This document shows positions 24,376 through 56,110 of a stretch of 64,000 bases of DNA, piece by piece. The first letter of the stretch is position 1, and the number at the start of each line of letters is the position of its first letter. Under the pieces are notes generated by a model, which saw only the letters and a program-made list of their open reading frames with translations, did not search any database and was not told where the DNA came from. A program made the translations under genes and the position numbers. This DNA is from Saccoglossus kowalevskii (lineage: Eukaryota; Hemichordata; Enteropneusta; Harrimaniidae), in the NCBI RefSeq assembly GCF_000003605.2, contig NW_003112492.1, forward strand, positions 137,127 to 201,126, given 5' to 3'.

Positions 24376-25699
24376 GAATGTTGAAATTTATGCGCAGGAA
24401 ATAAAATTAAGCAGTTTACATAGTCACATTGATTGTTTCAATCATGTTTCACACCTGTCCCAAACATGAATGCCACTAGTCTCAATTCGGTAAGGTTTAG
24501 CTGCGACGGTGTGTTGCGAGAAAATATTCTTCTTTTATCGACTTGTATTTGCGATGTTATTTGGTGTCGCGCGTCTCTATGGGAGGAACCAGCACTGTTC
24601 TGTGTCGATAACAATCCTAATATAATAAAATAACAAATTTAATAACACAAAATGCATCATAAATGAATAAAATACGAAATTAAGCACGCGCACTATAGGG
24701 TAAATTCTTGTATTCTTATTTCGTGCCTAGTCATGTTGTAATGAGGTTATTAACGCCAGGTATTGTGTAGCTGATATAAGACCTGTCTGGGTAAAATTAA
24801 CATATCCGAATCACATAGCAACGCCTACGCTTAGTTACTATCAAATATGGCCAGAGAGGTAAAACTATAATTAAGCAGATGAGCGAGTTTAAAAATGAAA
24901 ACATTCACTACCGAAAAACTTGTAATATTCATCCTATATCGTCTATGCGTGTAAATGTATATAATATACACACGAAATCGTTTTATTATAATCATTATGT
25001 TTAAGACAGACAGATAGATAGACCGACTTGGTTAAATTTTATGTCATCTTACCAGTCTGAGGGTTTCAATGACTGTTTTAATTTTAAAACACTCTCAGAG
25101 ATGATATAACCATCATAAAATAAAAATAAGTTATATTTAAAATAAACAGCGGATAAAACGGATTTACTAAACTGTTGCTATGGACGACGAGTATTATTGT
25201 ACGTTCAGACTGTTTTACCGCTACGGTTTCACGACTGGCAGTGCACAGACGGCGAGGTAATGTCGTACTTTTTTTCATTTCTGTTGTGTATAATGACTTG
25301 TGTACGTGGAAAGTGTAGTGTGGAAAGAAGAGTATTGTGTGGCAGGGTCACTTAGTGTTAACGTTCACAGCAATTGTTTTCGTGTTTGGGTCTTATGTGT
25401 TGAATTTATACTGGATAACGTGTGTTGCGGGTGTTGGCGGGTGCGAGTCTCGACTCGCCCAATATTGTCGTTTACTGGAACATATAGAACAGCAAATTGA
25501 CAGCCTAATTTCTGGATCATAAAACATAAAAAAAGGTCAATCATTAGAAATAGAATACTGTAAAATACTTTATTTTATTTGGAATTAATTTTTGCTGAAA
25601 AGATTTTTTGAGCGTTTTTAATGGAATTTATTTTCCCTGATTTTGGATGATTTGAATGTAAAATATAGGAAAAAGGGTATATTCACTGGATTTTATGTA
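24376..25699. other. Non-coding spacer
   Basis: No gene recognised. It contains the second copy of the short dispersed segment (25143-25200) that also occurs near 19165-19220. Confidence 0.55.
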
Positions 25700-27480
25700 C
25701 ACTAATTGATTTGATTGAATGATTTATTTCACCAGAAAATTATGTATACAATAATTGAGATATATAAAGGGGAAAATTAACATACAAGGTAATATGTACA
25801 CAACTTGAATAATTCTGGTGTGGATCATGAAAATAGTTCTGCAGAACTAGTCTAATTCATGGCCCTATCAATTAAAATAAATAACTAGTATGAAAAGAAA
25901 GTGGTATGGTAACATGAATGAGTAAGTACTTAATCAGAAAAATACATGAGTAAATTAAATATCTAAGATAAAACAAAATAGCAGTAAGTGTTATGCATCA
26001 TTTGGACGACAGGATGCTCACTGTGATAAGAGCAATTTTTTCAGTGCTGTTTTAAATTGGTTTCTATTGCGTAAACCTTTCACTTGTACAGAAAGGGAAT
26101 TCCAATATTTGACCGCTGAATATGTGAAATTATGTTGGGAAAGTGATAAATTCATTTTCGGAACGACAAGTTTCCCCTGGGAATGGCTGTTGTTGGGTAA
26201 CGATGGGAATGCTGATCAATATAATAACTGATATCATGGGCAAAGCGATTATTCTTAAGGTCAAATATGAACAAACAAGTGTGATGTTTGCAGAGTTTGT
26301 TAATTTCAAGGATGCCAAGCCGTCGAAAGAGAGGTGCAGAGTGCGTATATAAATCAGAGAAGGTGAGAGTGGGTCATTTCATTTGTATAAGCTTTTTTTT
26401 ATAAACGTAGAATTGGTTCAAGTAAAGTAAGTATGTCCCCAAATTTCAATACAGTATTGTAGGTGCGGGAGAATTAAACTATTGTATAACAAGAGGAGGA
26501 TAGATTTTGGCACATGATGTTGAATACGTGATATAATACCCACTTTTGAACTGATTATTTTACTCATTTTCTCAATATGAGGTTTCCATGTTAGGGATGG
26601 GTCGATGGTTGCACCCAAATATGTTGTAACCGAAGTACCCTCTACCCATGTACCATCTATATCTATTTTACTTTGCGCATTAATATGACGTTGGGATGTT
26701 TTCAAAATCATATAATTTGTTGGCCTTGCACCAGTTCACAACTTTGTTGAAGTCTTCATTTATTCTGTCGGGATCAACAGTCGGGCTTTTCAGGAATTTA
26801 AACAGGTTTCTATCGTCAGCGAACAACCGAAAGTTACAGGCGTCAGTCGCTTTATTGGTGTCTTTAATATAAATAAGAAAAAGTATTGGACCCAAGATGG
26901 ACCCTTGGGGAATTCCGCACTTGACCGTATTGGAGAATGACGAGTTACCATTAATATTTACGGCCTGTTGACGGTTTTCAAGATAACTATGAAACCAAAG
27001 AAAAGGAAGACCCCTAATACCATAGTATGTCAGTTTTTGTAAAAGAATGTCGTGGTCGATTGTGTCAAAGGCTTTTTTAGGTCGCTGAAAATACCAAAAG
27101 TAATAATCCCTTCATCGATGCTATCAGTGACAGCGAGCTCTGTGCTGTACTTTTTACGAAAACCGTACTGAGTATTTAAAAGAATGTTAAATTTGTCGAG
27201 AAATGCCATAAATTGATTTTTAACCACAGATTCAATTATTTTACTAAGCACAGGCAATACTGAGATTGGTCTATAATTATTTATATCTAAAGCAGATCCT
27301 TTTTTAAACTAGGTGTAATTTTAGTATATTTTAATGCATCCGGGAATTTTGGGGGTCAGAGAGCAGTTGACAATATGCGTGAGTGGACCGGAAATGATAT
27401 TAATAGCGTCAATCACAAATCTTGGATGTATGTAGTCATATCCCAGATCTATTAATCCGCTATTACTGACTATTAACTAC
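25700..27480 (-). pseudogene. Non-LTR retrotransposon, CR1/L2/Daphne-like, 5'-truncated and broken
   Basis: On the minus strand the reverse transcriptase order is clear: LKKGSALDINNYRPISVLPV and SKIIESVV near 27240, QYGFRKKYSTELAV near 27160, FYGIRGL-type YYGIRGLPLLWFHSYL near 27000, IPQGSILGPILFLIY near 26890, FADDRNLF (catalytic motif, usually YADD) near 26815, YLGATIDPSLTWKPHI near 26600, LPHLQYCIEIWG near 26450 and a terminal KYWNSLSVQVKGLRNRNQF block ending in a stop near 26013. Frameshifts interrupt it at least three times. The endonuclease part is missing. The stretch from about 26010 down to 25700 is probably its 3' untranslated region. Confidence 0.87.
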
Positions 27481-27639
27481 TACTGCTAGAAGGAACATAT
27501 TGCACAATGTGTTGATGCAGTATAACCTGGCCTGTATATACATTGTTACATTATATACATTCCGAACTCGTAAATGGGAATAGGATGACCCAGTCTTAAT
27601 TATTTGTGGTAATCCCCACTAAATTCAATGCATGATCAC

Positions 27640-28160
27640 CCTAAAAAAACGTTATTAAACTAAAACTATTGATGAACACTTTTGAAGACATTGAGACACT
27701 TTTGAAGTCATATTAATTTGTTATCTTCACGAACAACTAATGCAAAGTTATTAAACTAAAACTACTGAGTGACACTTTTGAATACATGGGCACACTTCGT
27801 AGGGCATATTGGTTCTATTCACGAACAAAAAATGGTGACATAAAAGCAAAGTTATTAAACTATAACTATTGAAGTATACTTTTAAAAACATGGGGACACT
27901 TTTGAAGTCGTATTAATTTGTTCTATTCACGATCAACTAATGGTGATATTAATGCAAATTTCTTAAACTAAAACTATTAATGGACATATTAGATCGGTTT
28001 ATTTACAAAAACGTAACGGTAACATGAAAGCCACTTTAATTGACTATAACATCTTTGCATACAAAGCAACACTATTTAAAGTTATGTGAAATCTTTGTGT
28101 TCATGAAAACATAATAGTGACATGAACGCAAGGTTATAAAACCGAAAGTATTGAGGGAAT
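27640..28160 (+). repeat. Degenerate tandem repeat, about 105-bp period
   Basis: The phrase GTTATTAAACTAAAACTA recurs at 27651, 27747, 27851 (variant) and near 27957, with ACACTTTTGAA, CATGGG and TTCACGAACAA following in order in each unit. A further diverged unit ends with GGTTATAAAACC near 28133. At least four units, quite diverged; non-coding. Confidence 0.82.
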
Positions 28161-30368
28161 ATTTTATATTGACTAGTTCTGTTCGTTACTACTAGTTGGC
28201 TATTGAATGACAGTTATTTTACAACAACTAAGATGGGGCATTTTTTACATGTAAGAGCCACATTACCGTCACGGCAGTTCATATGTTTAGGCTGATACAC
28301 GTCATATTATCACATAGATTACCAGGATTATAACACCATGTACAAGTACAAGTAATTTATTTCAAATCTCTAATTGAAACCATGTTAGTAGCAATACTTA
28401 TCTTAGTGGAAATATTGTTAAAAACGCAGTCACCCAACCTAGACATACATACAGTTTAATGTATTTTAAAACCACGGATATTATGCCAGCATTACAAGAA
28501 ACCGATAATTGCAATTATAATAGGAAGTCTCACAAAAATTCCCAATTGCACATGTCTGAGGATATTCTAACTCCTGATCAATATCCCCCAAATCTATTGG
28601 CATAATTCAAGTTGGAAGATGGAGAGAGGAGATGCGTTGTAAGTATATCTAGGCTGTGTTATCAGGCAATAGAGCTTCTAATAACTTATAAAAAGAACAA
28701 AAAAGAACCCCCCTCATAAACTAGTTAAATGGCCATTAACCGTGATGCAATTTTAAAGTATATTGATTAAAATACATTTTAGCTATAGCCAACTTTCCCA
28801 GAGATGGCAACATCCAAAGATGGTGCCATCAAGTACTAGTACTGGATAAGACAGTTGATAACAACATAAACGCTGCTAGGTCGGAAACTGGCAGGGTGTA
28901 AAAGGTAGGTCGGATATTTTTATGACAGATCCCCCCAATTAGAAATGAGTCCCTAATCTGGTCAATACTAAAATACACAGACTGAAGTAGCTAATAATAG
29001 TTGCTGTTCCTATCCAAGGAACCTAAACGAGAACCTCTGAAGTCTTACTCAAAGTGTTGGTAATGATGTTCAAAAGGTAACAAGTGCAGGCGATTGAACT
29101 GTGTGAGGTTTCGAATACTAGTTTTGATCACATGCTTACAAAACAGATATTGGTAATCTTTCTGTCACAATAATCAATACAAACGAAAAATCTGTAATAT
29201 GAACAGCCTTGCTCTATTGACTAACCAAGCTAAAAGAATCAAATAATATTCATGTTCCTCAAATGATACATTTATTGTATTACAAAATACAATACTCCCT
29301 ACGTGTATTCATACAAAGCATTACAACAATTTAAATCACCTGAAAATTTGACAAATATTGCGATTACCAACTTAAGCACATATACTGTGGCTTGAACTCC
29401 AAAATTTAATCCTGAATTATTTTCTCTATTAGTATTTACTTTCCCATTAAGACGTTTTTCTAATACAGCAAATATTTATCTAAACAGTATTTATCTAAAC
29501 CATGTTACACATTATTATTACAGAGTGGGTAAAAATATTATAGAATATAATGGCCCAGTTTAATACAACCAATGGAAATTAAAGACTAGAGAGTCTGAGA
29601 GATTTGTGAGAAATTTTTTGTGTGTGCTTGGGGCCTTTGAAGTAAACATAAGAAATACTATTATTTAATTGTACACTGGTGGTTTGTGGCGTGATTATTT
29701 CCAGAGTATCTTTGCAACAATTTAAATCTCATTTTTTGAGATATGAAAATGATCTTTGCAAATTAGATAATTAATATGCATGATTAATTCAGCCTTAAAT
29801 TAATCACTTCTATGTATTACCCCGGAGCACCTGTAACAAGTATCATTGAAATCTAATTATTGGAAAATATGCTAAGTCATGCAAATAAGACAATTACTAT
29901 ACACAGATATGAACCAAAAAATTAAACAGGCCTGTGGAGTATCCAAGATCATCTACATAGATGTCTGATGTATGTGTTGTGAAGTATGAACTTGATCGGC
30001 CAAAGTACATGCGAGATATGTTCCAGATTTTGTCTCGGAAAAAAGAGACATGCTTGATTTCAATGAATGTATGGCACTAAAATGGCAGTCATGGCCATCT
30101 TGTTTTAGATCATGAAACAAAGACTGTTGATATATGTATGAGGTTTGAGATTCAGGTGTGAGCCGAGACACAGGCTGACAGACAAATGCATGCATGCATG
30201 CATGCACAAACTAATACATGCACAGAAGTGTTTTCAGATTTTGTTCAAACAATGACCAATGGGTTATGCGTTGTGGATTTGTTAGCTAAACATGGTTTGA
30301 GAGACAGTGGATACTACCAATGCAAAACATTGTAATATTCATTCGAATTAGATTAACTCCCATTACCA

Positions 30369-30370
<2 letters not shown>
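28161..30370. other. Non-coding sequence, nothing recognised
   Basis: No convincing coding block, RNA gene or element ends were seen. There is a short CATG repeat near 30187-30206. Confidence 0.55.

Positions 30371-30424
<54 letters not shown>
30371..30424 (+). repeat. (AT)n microsatellite
   Basis: An uninterrupted AT dinucleotide tract of about 27 units. Confidence 0.97.
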
Positions 30425-30428
<4 letters not shown>

Positions 30429-31021
30429 TTTATCTTAATAAAATCCTCCCACACACACATATTTTCGACATATAAGTGGAAATGAAAATTAGAGAATGTT
30501 TCACTTACTTATAGCTTGATGATAAGTGGCATTTTACACATGCTTGCAATTAATCAATAGAGATACCATCCTAAGCCCTTCTCTTTCCTCAGCTCATTGA
30601 ATTTGTCAAATTCCACCTAAATTCAAAACAAAATTTATTCAAGTTTGCCAATTAGTATGTATAGATCCATTAAACTAAAATATTCACAACTATGCAGTGA
30701 TACTGACGAACAAAAATGTTTACCTTAAACTTATAACAAATAACATTACAGGTTTGAAATTGTGAACACCATGCTGTCATATTTTCAGATATTCATATTG
30801 AGCTTCTAACTTCAAAATACGAGTAGATGGTAATGTATTAATATATAAAAATATTTTACTTTTGAATAACTTAGACCTTTAATAGAAGAAAATAATACAT
30901 CCAACAGTGGAGAGTGGAGGTTAAATACGATTTATAAGTGCATGACACGAGGCACGGAATGTAAATATATTATTTTGTGTATACTGGAATAAAACGTACT
31001 AATAATTCAAAATTACGTACG

Positions 31022-31530
31022 TATTGGAGGCCGTGGCGTGTGTGTTTTAAAACGATGTGTGCATTTTAAAAAAGGCGTGACTGCGTTTTAATGGTATGTG
31101 TGTTTTAAAACGACGAGTGTGTTTAAAAATGACCGATGTGTGTATGTATGTATGTGCATTAAATGTATGTGCATTAAAAAACGATGTGTGTATTAAAAAT
31201 GATGTGTGTATTAAAATGACGTGTGTTTAAAAACAACGTGTGTGTTTTAAAATGACGTGTGTGTTCTAAAAATAATGTGTATATTAAAATGACGTGTGTG
31301 TTTTAAAAATGACGTGTATTTAAAAACGACGTGTGTGTTTTAAAAATAATGTGTGTATATTGAAATGACGTGTGTGTTTTAAAGTGACGTATGTGTTTTA
31401 AAATGACGTGGGTGTTTAACAAATTATGTGTATATTAAAATGACGTGTGTGTTTTAAAAATGACGTGTGTTTAAAAACGACGTGTGTATTTTTAAATAAT
31501 GTGTTTTTAAAAATGACGCATGTGAGGTCG
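31022..31530 (+). repeat. Diverged tandem array with core GACGTGTGTGTTTTAAAA
   Basis: About twenty or more variable units of 18-35 bp, each joining a (A)TGACGTGTGTG block to a TTTTAAAA/TATTAAAA block. Unit lengths vary, with AATAATGTGTGTAT-type variants mixed in, suggesting an old, repeatedly reshuffled minisatellite. No coding potential is apparent. Confidence 0.88.
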
Positions 31531-31544
31531 AATGAAAATTTGTG

Positions 31545-31750
31545 AGTAAAAAAACAAAACGCGTGCTTTAACCTATTTACGCCTGTAGGAGGCGCTATTT
31601 ATGAATGATTTTGTTTTCGTGTGTGTGCAAAAAAAAAAAACGCGTGCATTAACCTTTTGACGCCTGTGGGGGCGCTATTTTTGAATGATTTATTGTGTGT
31701 GTGTGTTAAAAAAATTGCGTGCATTAACCTATTCACGCCTGTGGAGGCGT
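31545..31750 (+). repeat. Three-unit tandem repeat, about 75-81 bp
   Basis: GCGTGCWTTAACC...ACGCCTGTRGRGGCG recurs at 31561, 31642 and 31717. Each unit continues with GCTATTTWTGAATGATT and a GTGTGTG run plus poly-A; the third unit is truncated. Confidence 0.88.
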
Positions 31751-32602
31751 CGTCCCAAGTGGTAGCCATTCTCGTTTGTGGATTTCTATAACGTCAATAA
31801 GGTACGTACAAAGGAACGTGTCCAGCACGAACGTTTTATTCATTCGGCGCTATAAATTTCCCAACACTGTAGAGGCCTGTCGAGTTATTCGTGTGGTTGG
31901 TTGCTGAAGACAAGAAGACAATACGTTGATATCTAGGCCCATGGGACCGAATACTGGTCCATCCATAAAAGTGTTTTGTAGCATAGCCATATGTATATTC
32001 TACTACATAAGGGAAACCTTACATTGGCTCAGTGTTTAGTGTGAATTTGCGTGCAAGAATGTTTACAGCATTTACATCACACCAATTTAGTAAAGTATTA
32101 CATAGCAATTTTATTAGGATAATGGTGACTTCATACTGAAAACAAAATAGGATAAAAGACCCTCAAAAACGACGTAACTCGTGGGATTCATTGTTATTGA
32201 TATTGTCTTCAGCCGAATTGAGCGAATACATCTTGTTCTTAAGTTGTATGTTATACAGTAAAGTGCTGTTCCACGAACTAACTATATACCATTGACTGAA
32301 GTGAAAAGATAAAATTACATCAATTGTCTTGCATGCGGTGTGCTAAATATGGTGTACATTTGAGGATAGTGAGATAGCGCCCTCAAAGGGACTAATTATC
32401 AGTCACTTTTTTTATTGGTCCCGGGTGCAAATCTGCCAAATCAGTTCAGCCAGCCAGGCATAATATTCGTAGCAGAACTAACATTCATCGTCAATACCCA
32501 TCCAACAATGATTACTGTATTTTGCTTTTCTGACAACCATTCATGTGATACTTTTACATGTGTATTTTAAAATTGTTTATGTTGATGACTGTTCTTATTC
32601 AA
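31751..32602. other. Probable upstream region of FOXRED2, nothing specific
   Basis: No coding block was recognised. A promoter for FOXRED2 would be expected in or near this stretch if the leader exon starts close to 32.9 kb, but no core promoter motif can be assigned by eye. Confidence 0.4.
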
Positions 32603-32739
32603 CTGTGACGGATCCAGAAAAATGTAATGGGGGGGGGGGGGGTCCAAGCTTCGCTTAAGATATACGGAGCGTAAATCGCAGAAAAGCTATGCGTAATCCA
32701 GATGATATGAATCGTCATGCGTTGGTGGATCCGCCACTG
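32603..32739. mobile_element. hAT-type MITE with 8-bp target duplication
   Basis: A 137-bp element with ends CTGTGACGGATCCAG and, inverted, CAGTGGCGGATCCACC, the CAGNGGCGGATCC type of end seen in hAT elements. The 8-bp flanks TTATTCAA (32595-32602) and TTGTTCAA (32740-32747) match at seven of eight positions, as expected for a hAT target duplication. Inside is a run of G (about 32629-32642). It is non-coding and lies about 180 bases before the FOXRED2 leader exon. Confidence 0.85.
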
Positions 32740-32922
32740 TTGTTCAATTTAAATTGTTATCGATATGTTATCAATATGGCCATTTTCGCAGGTTACCAGT
32801 TAATAAAAGTGGTGTTCCTATCTCAGACTGCCAGTCCCTGTCTGTGTGTTTTTGTCGTGGTAATTAGATATATTGTTGAATCCAAATATTTATTTAATAT
32901 TGACTTTTTTTGTATTTTGCAG

Positions 32923-32951
32923 AAATAAAAACATATCAAATCAACTAAGCG
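32923..32951 (+). other. FOXRED2: Probable 5' UTR exon segment of FOXRED2
   Basis: A strong acceptor (TTTTTTTGTATTTTGCAG) ends at 32922, 29 bases before the first ATG. This suggests that a non-coding leader exon lies further upstream and splices here. Transcription start was not identified. Confidence 0.5.
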
Positions 32952-51903
<18,952 letters not shown>

Positions 51904-54900
51904 TATAGCGAAACGACTGATACAGCTGTGTACGATATTTCATTAGTTTAACAACATCAAAATAAATAAATTTAATTTGATTGAATTTAATTTGCTGTAG
52001 GTTTTTTAACTGTGATGAGCAATAACAATGTTTTGGCAAAAAACCCTGAAATTTAAGTTGATTTTGTATCAATTTCTTCACAGTTATATCTTGGCATGTT
52101 CTGTCAAACAATTACACGATTATTTGGTAATATGGACAACATAATTGATATCTAGGTTAATATGCATGCTCGCCACAGAATATTCAAGCAATCAAAGCCA
52201 TGCTGACTGATTTGATGACATTAATAGCTTCAACAAGAGAAGGACACGTTGACATAATCTGCGATTTGATGACAATATTTTCTCTTCCATTTCATAGAGG
52301 TTTACTGTTGCTATAGTGACATATACGTACACACGTTTCTGTCGTTGCAGACAACTTGCATGTTTAAACTAGACGTCATAAACATATATTACAGGAATTT
52401 TATAAACAATTGTTTATTAATTGTAATTGCAATTTTGCACTCCTGGTAGACACCTGATCATGCCAACGGCAACAGTTATTGGTCGGTCACGTGTTTGTCT
52501 GCCACGCCATAGAATTTTTAGGAGAAAGAATTAGGAAATCTTTAACAGGAAATTAGCAGCCAGACGTTATCTTAGCTGGCTGATTGGGAAATAAAGCTAA
52601 AGTAACTGTAATCCACTAATGTATATTCCTTTGGGTCGAACCTAGTATCTTTACAGTATCTGCTACTGTTATCTGCCAAGTGAATCGTAGTCCCGATACT
52701 CTACGTTCCGTTCATAGCTTTATGATTATATGTTCTTTAGAGTGTTTAGAGTCCCGTTGCCAATCTCATTCTGAACTCATTCATAACGTTTATGACAAGA
52801 ATGTTGAAAGGGAGCGTGCACCAGTGAAACCAGATTAAGCATAGATTATTCAATTTTGATAAGATTAACGGTTTCGAAGAACGCATTCAATCACTTTAGA
52901 ACAAAAACGAGTAAGCATAAACATGGGAAGGAAGGCCAGACTGATGCCCTATGTCAATAATGATAGGTAATTTCACAGTTTATTCATTCATGTTTCGTCA
53001 CTGGATTCCCTAATGGTGTTTGAGACTGAGAACATACTAAACCAATTAACACCATTTTGTACATGTATTGAGGGTGTATGTTTAATTTTTAACTATCAAA
53101 ATATATTCATATAATATAATAAAGCGTATAGATTGAATCAAAGAATAATTGGGTTTTCTTAAGTTAAATACAACCACCAAAAATGATGAGTGGCTTAGCC
53201 ACAATAAAATGAACTTTTATGAAAAACATAATGCAAAGTAGAGCATCAATATTTTTTTAAAAATTTTTTTGCTAAAAAATCTGTGAAGTTATGCCATCTA
53301 GCTTTTAGGGCCTTTGGATTTTTGCTTTTCTGAAAAGCAAAGTCTATATCTTTTGCCGTTGACAATTTAACGTCAGATAAGGACAGTGTTAGCACCTCGT
53401 AGTCTGCAGTGTGTTATGCTACCTGGTGGATCTCGTGTGGTCATCTTATGTATCACTAGAATAAGCCATACTAACAGTGTGCCTCAGCTTACTAATATTC
53501 AAGCTATCTGCTGCAGCTGGTAAATATTTACAAGAGCTCAGAAAATGTTAGTAACTCTGACAAACTGCTCGATTCATATGCCGCAAGCTTATTGCTTCAT
53601 TTGATACCTTATGATTAAACGGTCGTGAATACTGGGAGCTACTTTTTGTAAACTAGCGTATTATTATAGCGTGTATAGCGTGCAATAATGAAATATAAGG
53701 CCTCTGAAATTTCTGGTTCAAGTGTCACTAACGTTCTATATCTTTATAATGTTCATACCACTGTTAGGCAGATATGGATGAAGAAGCCTCGCGAAATTGT
53801 GAACAATCATATTTTCACTGAATGGCAAAATCTCATCTGTCAACTCAGTACTACAATGACTTACAGTTCTATCTTTTTCGGCAAATTATCCTCAATAAAA
53901 TGAGACTAAACGTTGGTACAACCTCTAACTAGATATTGTTAAAGTCTTAGACAAAAATGTAGACGAATAGCTTGCCAAATAGTCGTCAGTGAATACGTGA
54001 CCATAACACGCACGTTATGGAGTTTCACATGCCCTGTGACACACTGGAGAATAGGCAAAGTTCGGGTCCAACAGTGAGAAATACTGTACAAAAATAGGCA
54101 CTTTTCTGTAAATGGACTTTTTGTCGCAACAATACATGCACACTTGCTGGTGAATACTATTACGTGACATCTTTATCTTCAGACAAATGTCTTCGTTTCC
54201 GTTGCTGTCACCAAGCAAATAGATGGAATTGCCAGACCATATACAGCAATAGGCAATATGTTTACTGGAACTGTATTTGCAATGCATTTCTTATGCAACT
54301 GGCAGTGCATTGTCACGCATCGCAGTGCATTTTAGATATGTAGTTTATTTTACATTTCGTAGTATGGCATGGTCAGTACTTGGCATTAGGCTGTGTATTT
54401 AAACACCATTTGTAAGACATGTGATTGGTGAAGAAGAATCTGGATCTAACTTTTAAAAATGGATCCAAGCCAAAAAATGTGAGAGTGTGTCGACAACCAA
54501 AAACACAGTAATGAAGCTATTTTAGAGTTTCTGCAGTTGCCAAAATAAGTGAATTGTTTACATAAATGGGTATATTCGACGTTTTGTCAATAAACAATCA
54601 GAGGTCACGTCGAGGTTAGTGGTTATAGGCATACTGGGTATGCATTCAATGAACCCTTAACTTGTTAAGAATTAACTCTCCAGACTGGCACAATCTCAAA
54701 ATAAGTGCAACATTTGTTACAATCTGTAAACAAATACCGCAACCGCATGGATTTAGAATAAATATGAAGCCAAACTAATTGCTCGCATGAAGAGTTTAAT
54801 AAAATGTGAACAGGCATTGGAAATAGTTGGCTCATTGAACATTGGTGCTTCGGGACTGTGGGAATGGCCACTGTGTGAAGGCTTAGCAAATACACATTAA

Positions 54901-55194
54901 CACATATAAAAACAAACTAACGTAGCCACATCGTTTATTGTAACTAAGTAATGTCTCATTTTATTAAACTCAATGGAGCATAATTATGGGCAAAGAACCA
55001 CCAGGTGACGAGCTCTATGTACGTGTACTTGCTGCAAGCACGCAACATCCACGATGATATTTGATATTTGTAGAAGTCATTGTCACAAAGATCAAAATCA
55101 AAAAAATATTGAAACACATCTCGCCTTTGTGTGCGCCGGCGTCCTGGCGAGGGAATACTGTGGAGGTGTTAGATCCCTATGTCTATTCGATATA
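51904..55194. other. Region downstream of FOXRED2, nothing recognised
   Basis: It should contain the FOXRED2 3' UTR. No other gene, RNA or element end was recognised on either strand; the short ORFs look random. Confidence 0.55.
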
Positions 55195-55530
55195 AAGTCC
55201 AACATTTGAATGTATCAAGACTGATCAACCAAAACAATCCACATCGGTAGAACTTTCCGCGTCGCCAGGAAAGGCTAAGATACTACCACCAGCTTCACAC
55301 CAAATATTACCACCACCTCGAAATGACAATAACTCCCCCATAAACAATAACAATCATCTCCAATTTGATGCTTCTTTTGTGACAAAGCGTTTCTGTGGCG
55401 TAGTCGGGTTTATAATACGCCATTCAAAACGTCGATATAATTTTTACATTTGGTTGTTCATAAATTTGAGAAAATACCGTTGTTATAGTTTGCAACCAAA
55501 ACAGAGTTGTCTATTAAACTGAATTGCTTA
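55195..55530 (+). other. Exon-like open stretch without a start codon
   Basis: After a stop at about 55192-55194 one + frame is open for about 110 codons to a TGA near 55528. The first half is hydrophilic and rich in Pro, Ser, Asn and Gln (for example KTDQPKQSTSVELSASPGKA and PPPRNDNNSPINNNN), unlike the AT-driven random frames around it. It has no ATG near its start and no clear acceptor, so it may be an exon fragment of an unknown gene or chance. Confidence 0.25.
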
Positions 55531-55894
55531 TACCCATCCAAATCCTTTCATTTCATCAAAAATAAACTAAGACACAGACTATCGATAAAAAGACGGATCA
55601 ATGAAAGAACGGCTGTAGCTACATATCAGCTTTATAGAGGTAAACATAAATATAAATCCGCGAATTGGCATGTAGGCATTGCGAGTTTTATGTTTTTGAT
55701 TTCAGATTGAAACAATAAAAGGATCGTATAGACTATTTTATATAATACAAATAAATAATAATAAAAGTCCCGTTTGATTTTCAACTATATGTTTTGTTGG
55801 TAAAATTATCTAACAAATGTCCTGTTCTGAAATCTACAATTTGAAAAAAAAAAAAAACTATTGTTATAATACGTTTTTTTCAAATCACTAAAAT

Positions 55895-56110
55895 CTAATA
55901 TGCTGATTTCAACATCTTCAAACCACTCGCATAGGATTGTTCACACCCAATTGGTGGGTTCTTGTGCGTCATAGTCAGTTGCAAACACTCATGACTGCAA
56001 AATACAACAATAACATTCACATATAAATATATGAATGTTATAAAGGATTTGTTTGATAAACACAAATTACTTAGCAGCAAATTACGTTTCCACTTTTTCT
56101 GTCCCAATTA
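55895..56110 (-). pseudogene. Inverted fragment of FOXRED2 last exon and its intron
   Basis: On the minus strand, intron-like sequence (GCTGCTAAGTAATTTGTGTT, also present at 24161) leads to a TTTTGCAG acceptor at 55995, then 55994-55895 reads SHECLQLTMTHKNPPIGC and on to SYASGLKMLKSAY and a stop. It matches the last FOXRED2 exon except for an in-frame loss of about 66 bases (22 codons) just after the acceptor. It is closer in intron sequence to the decayed copy at 24.2 kb than to the working exon. Orientation is opposite to the gene. Confidence 0.88.
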
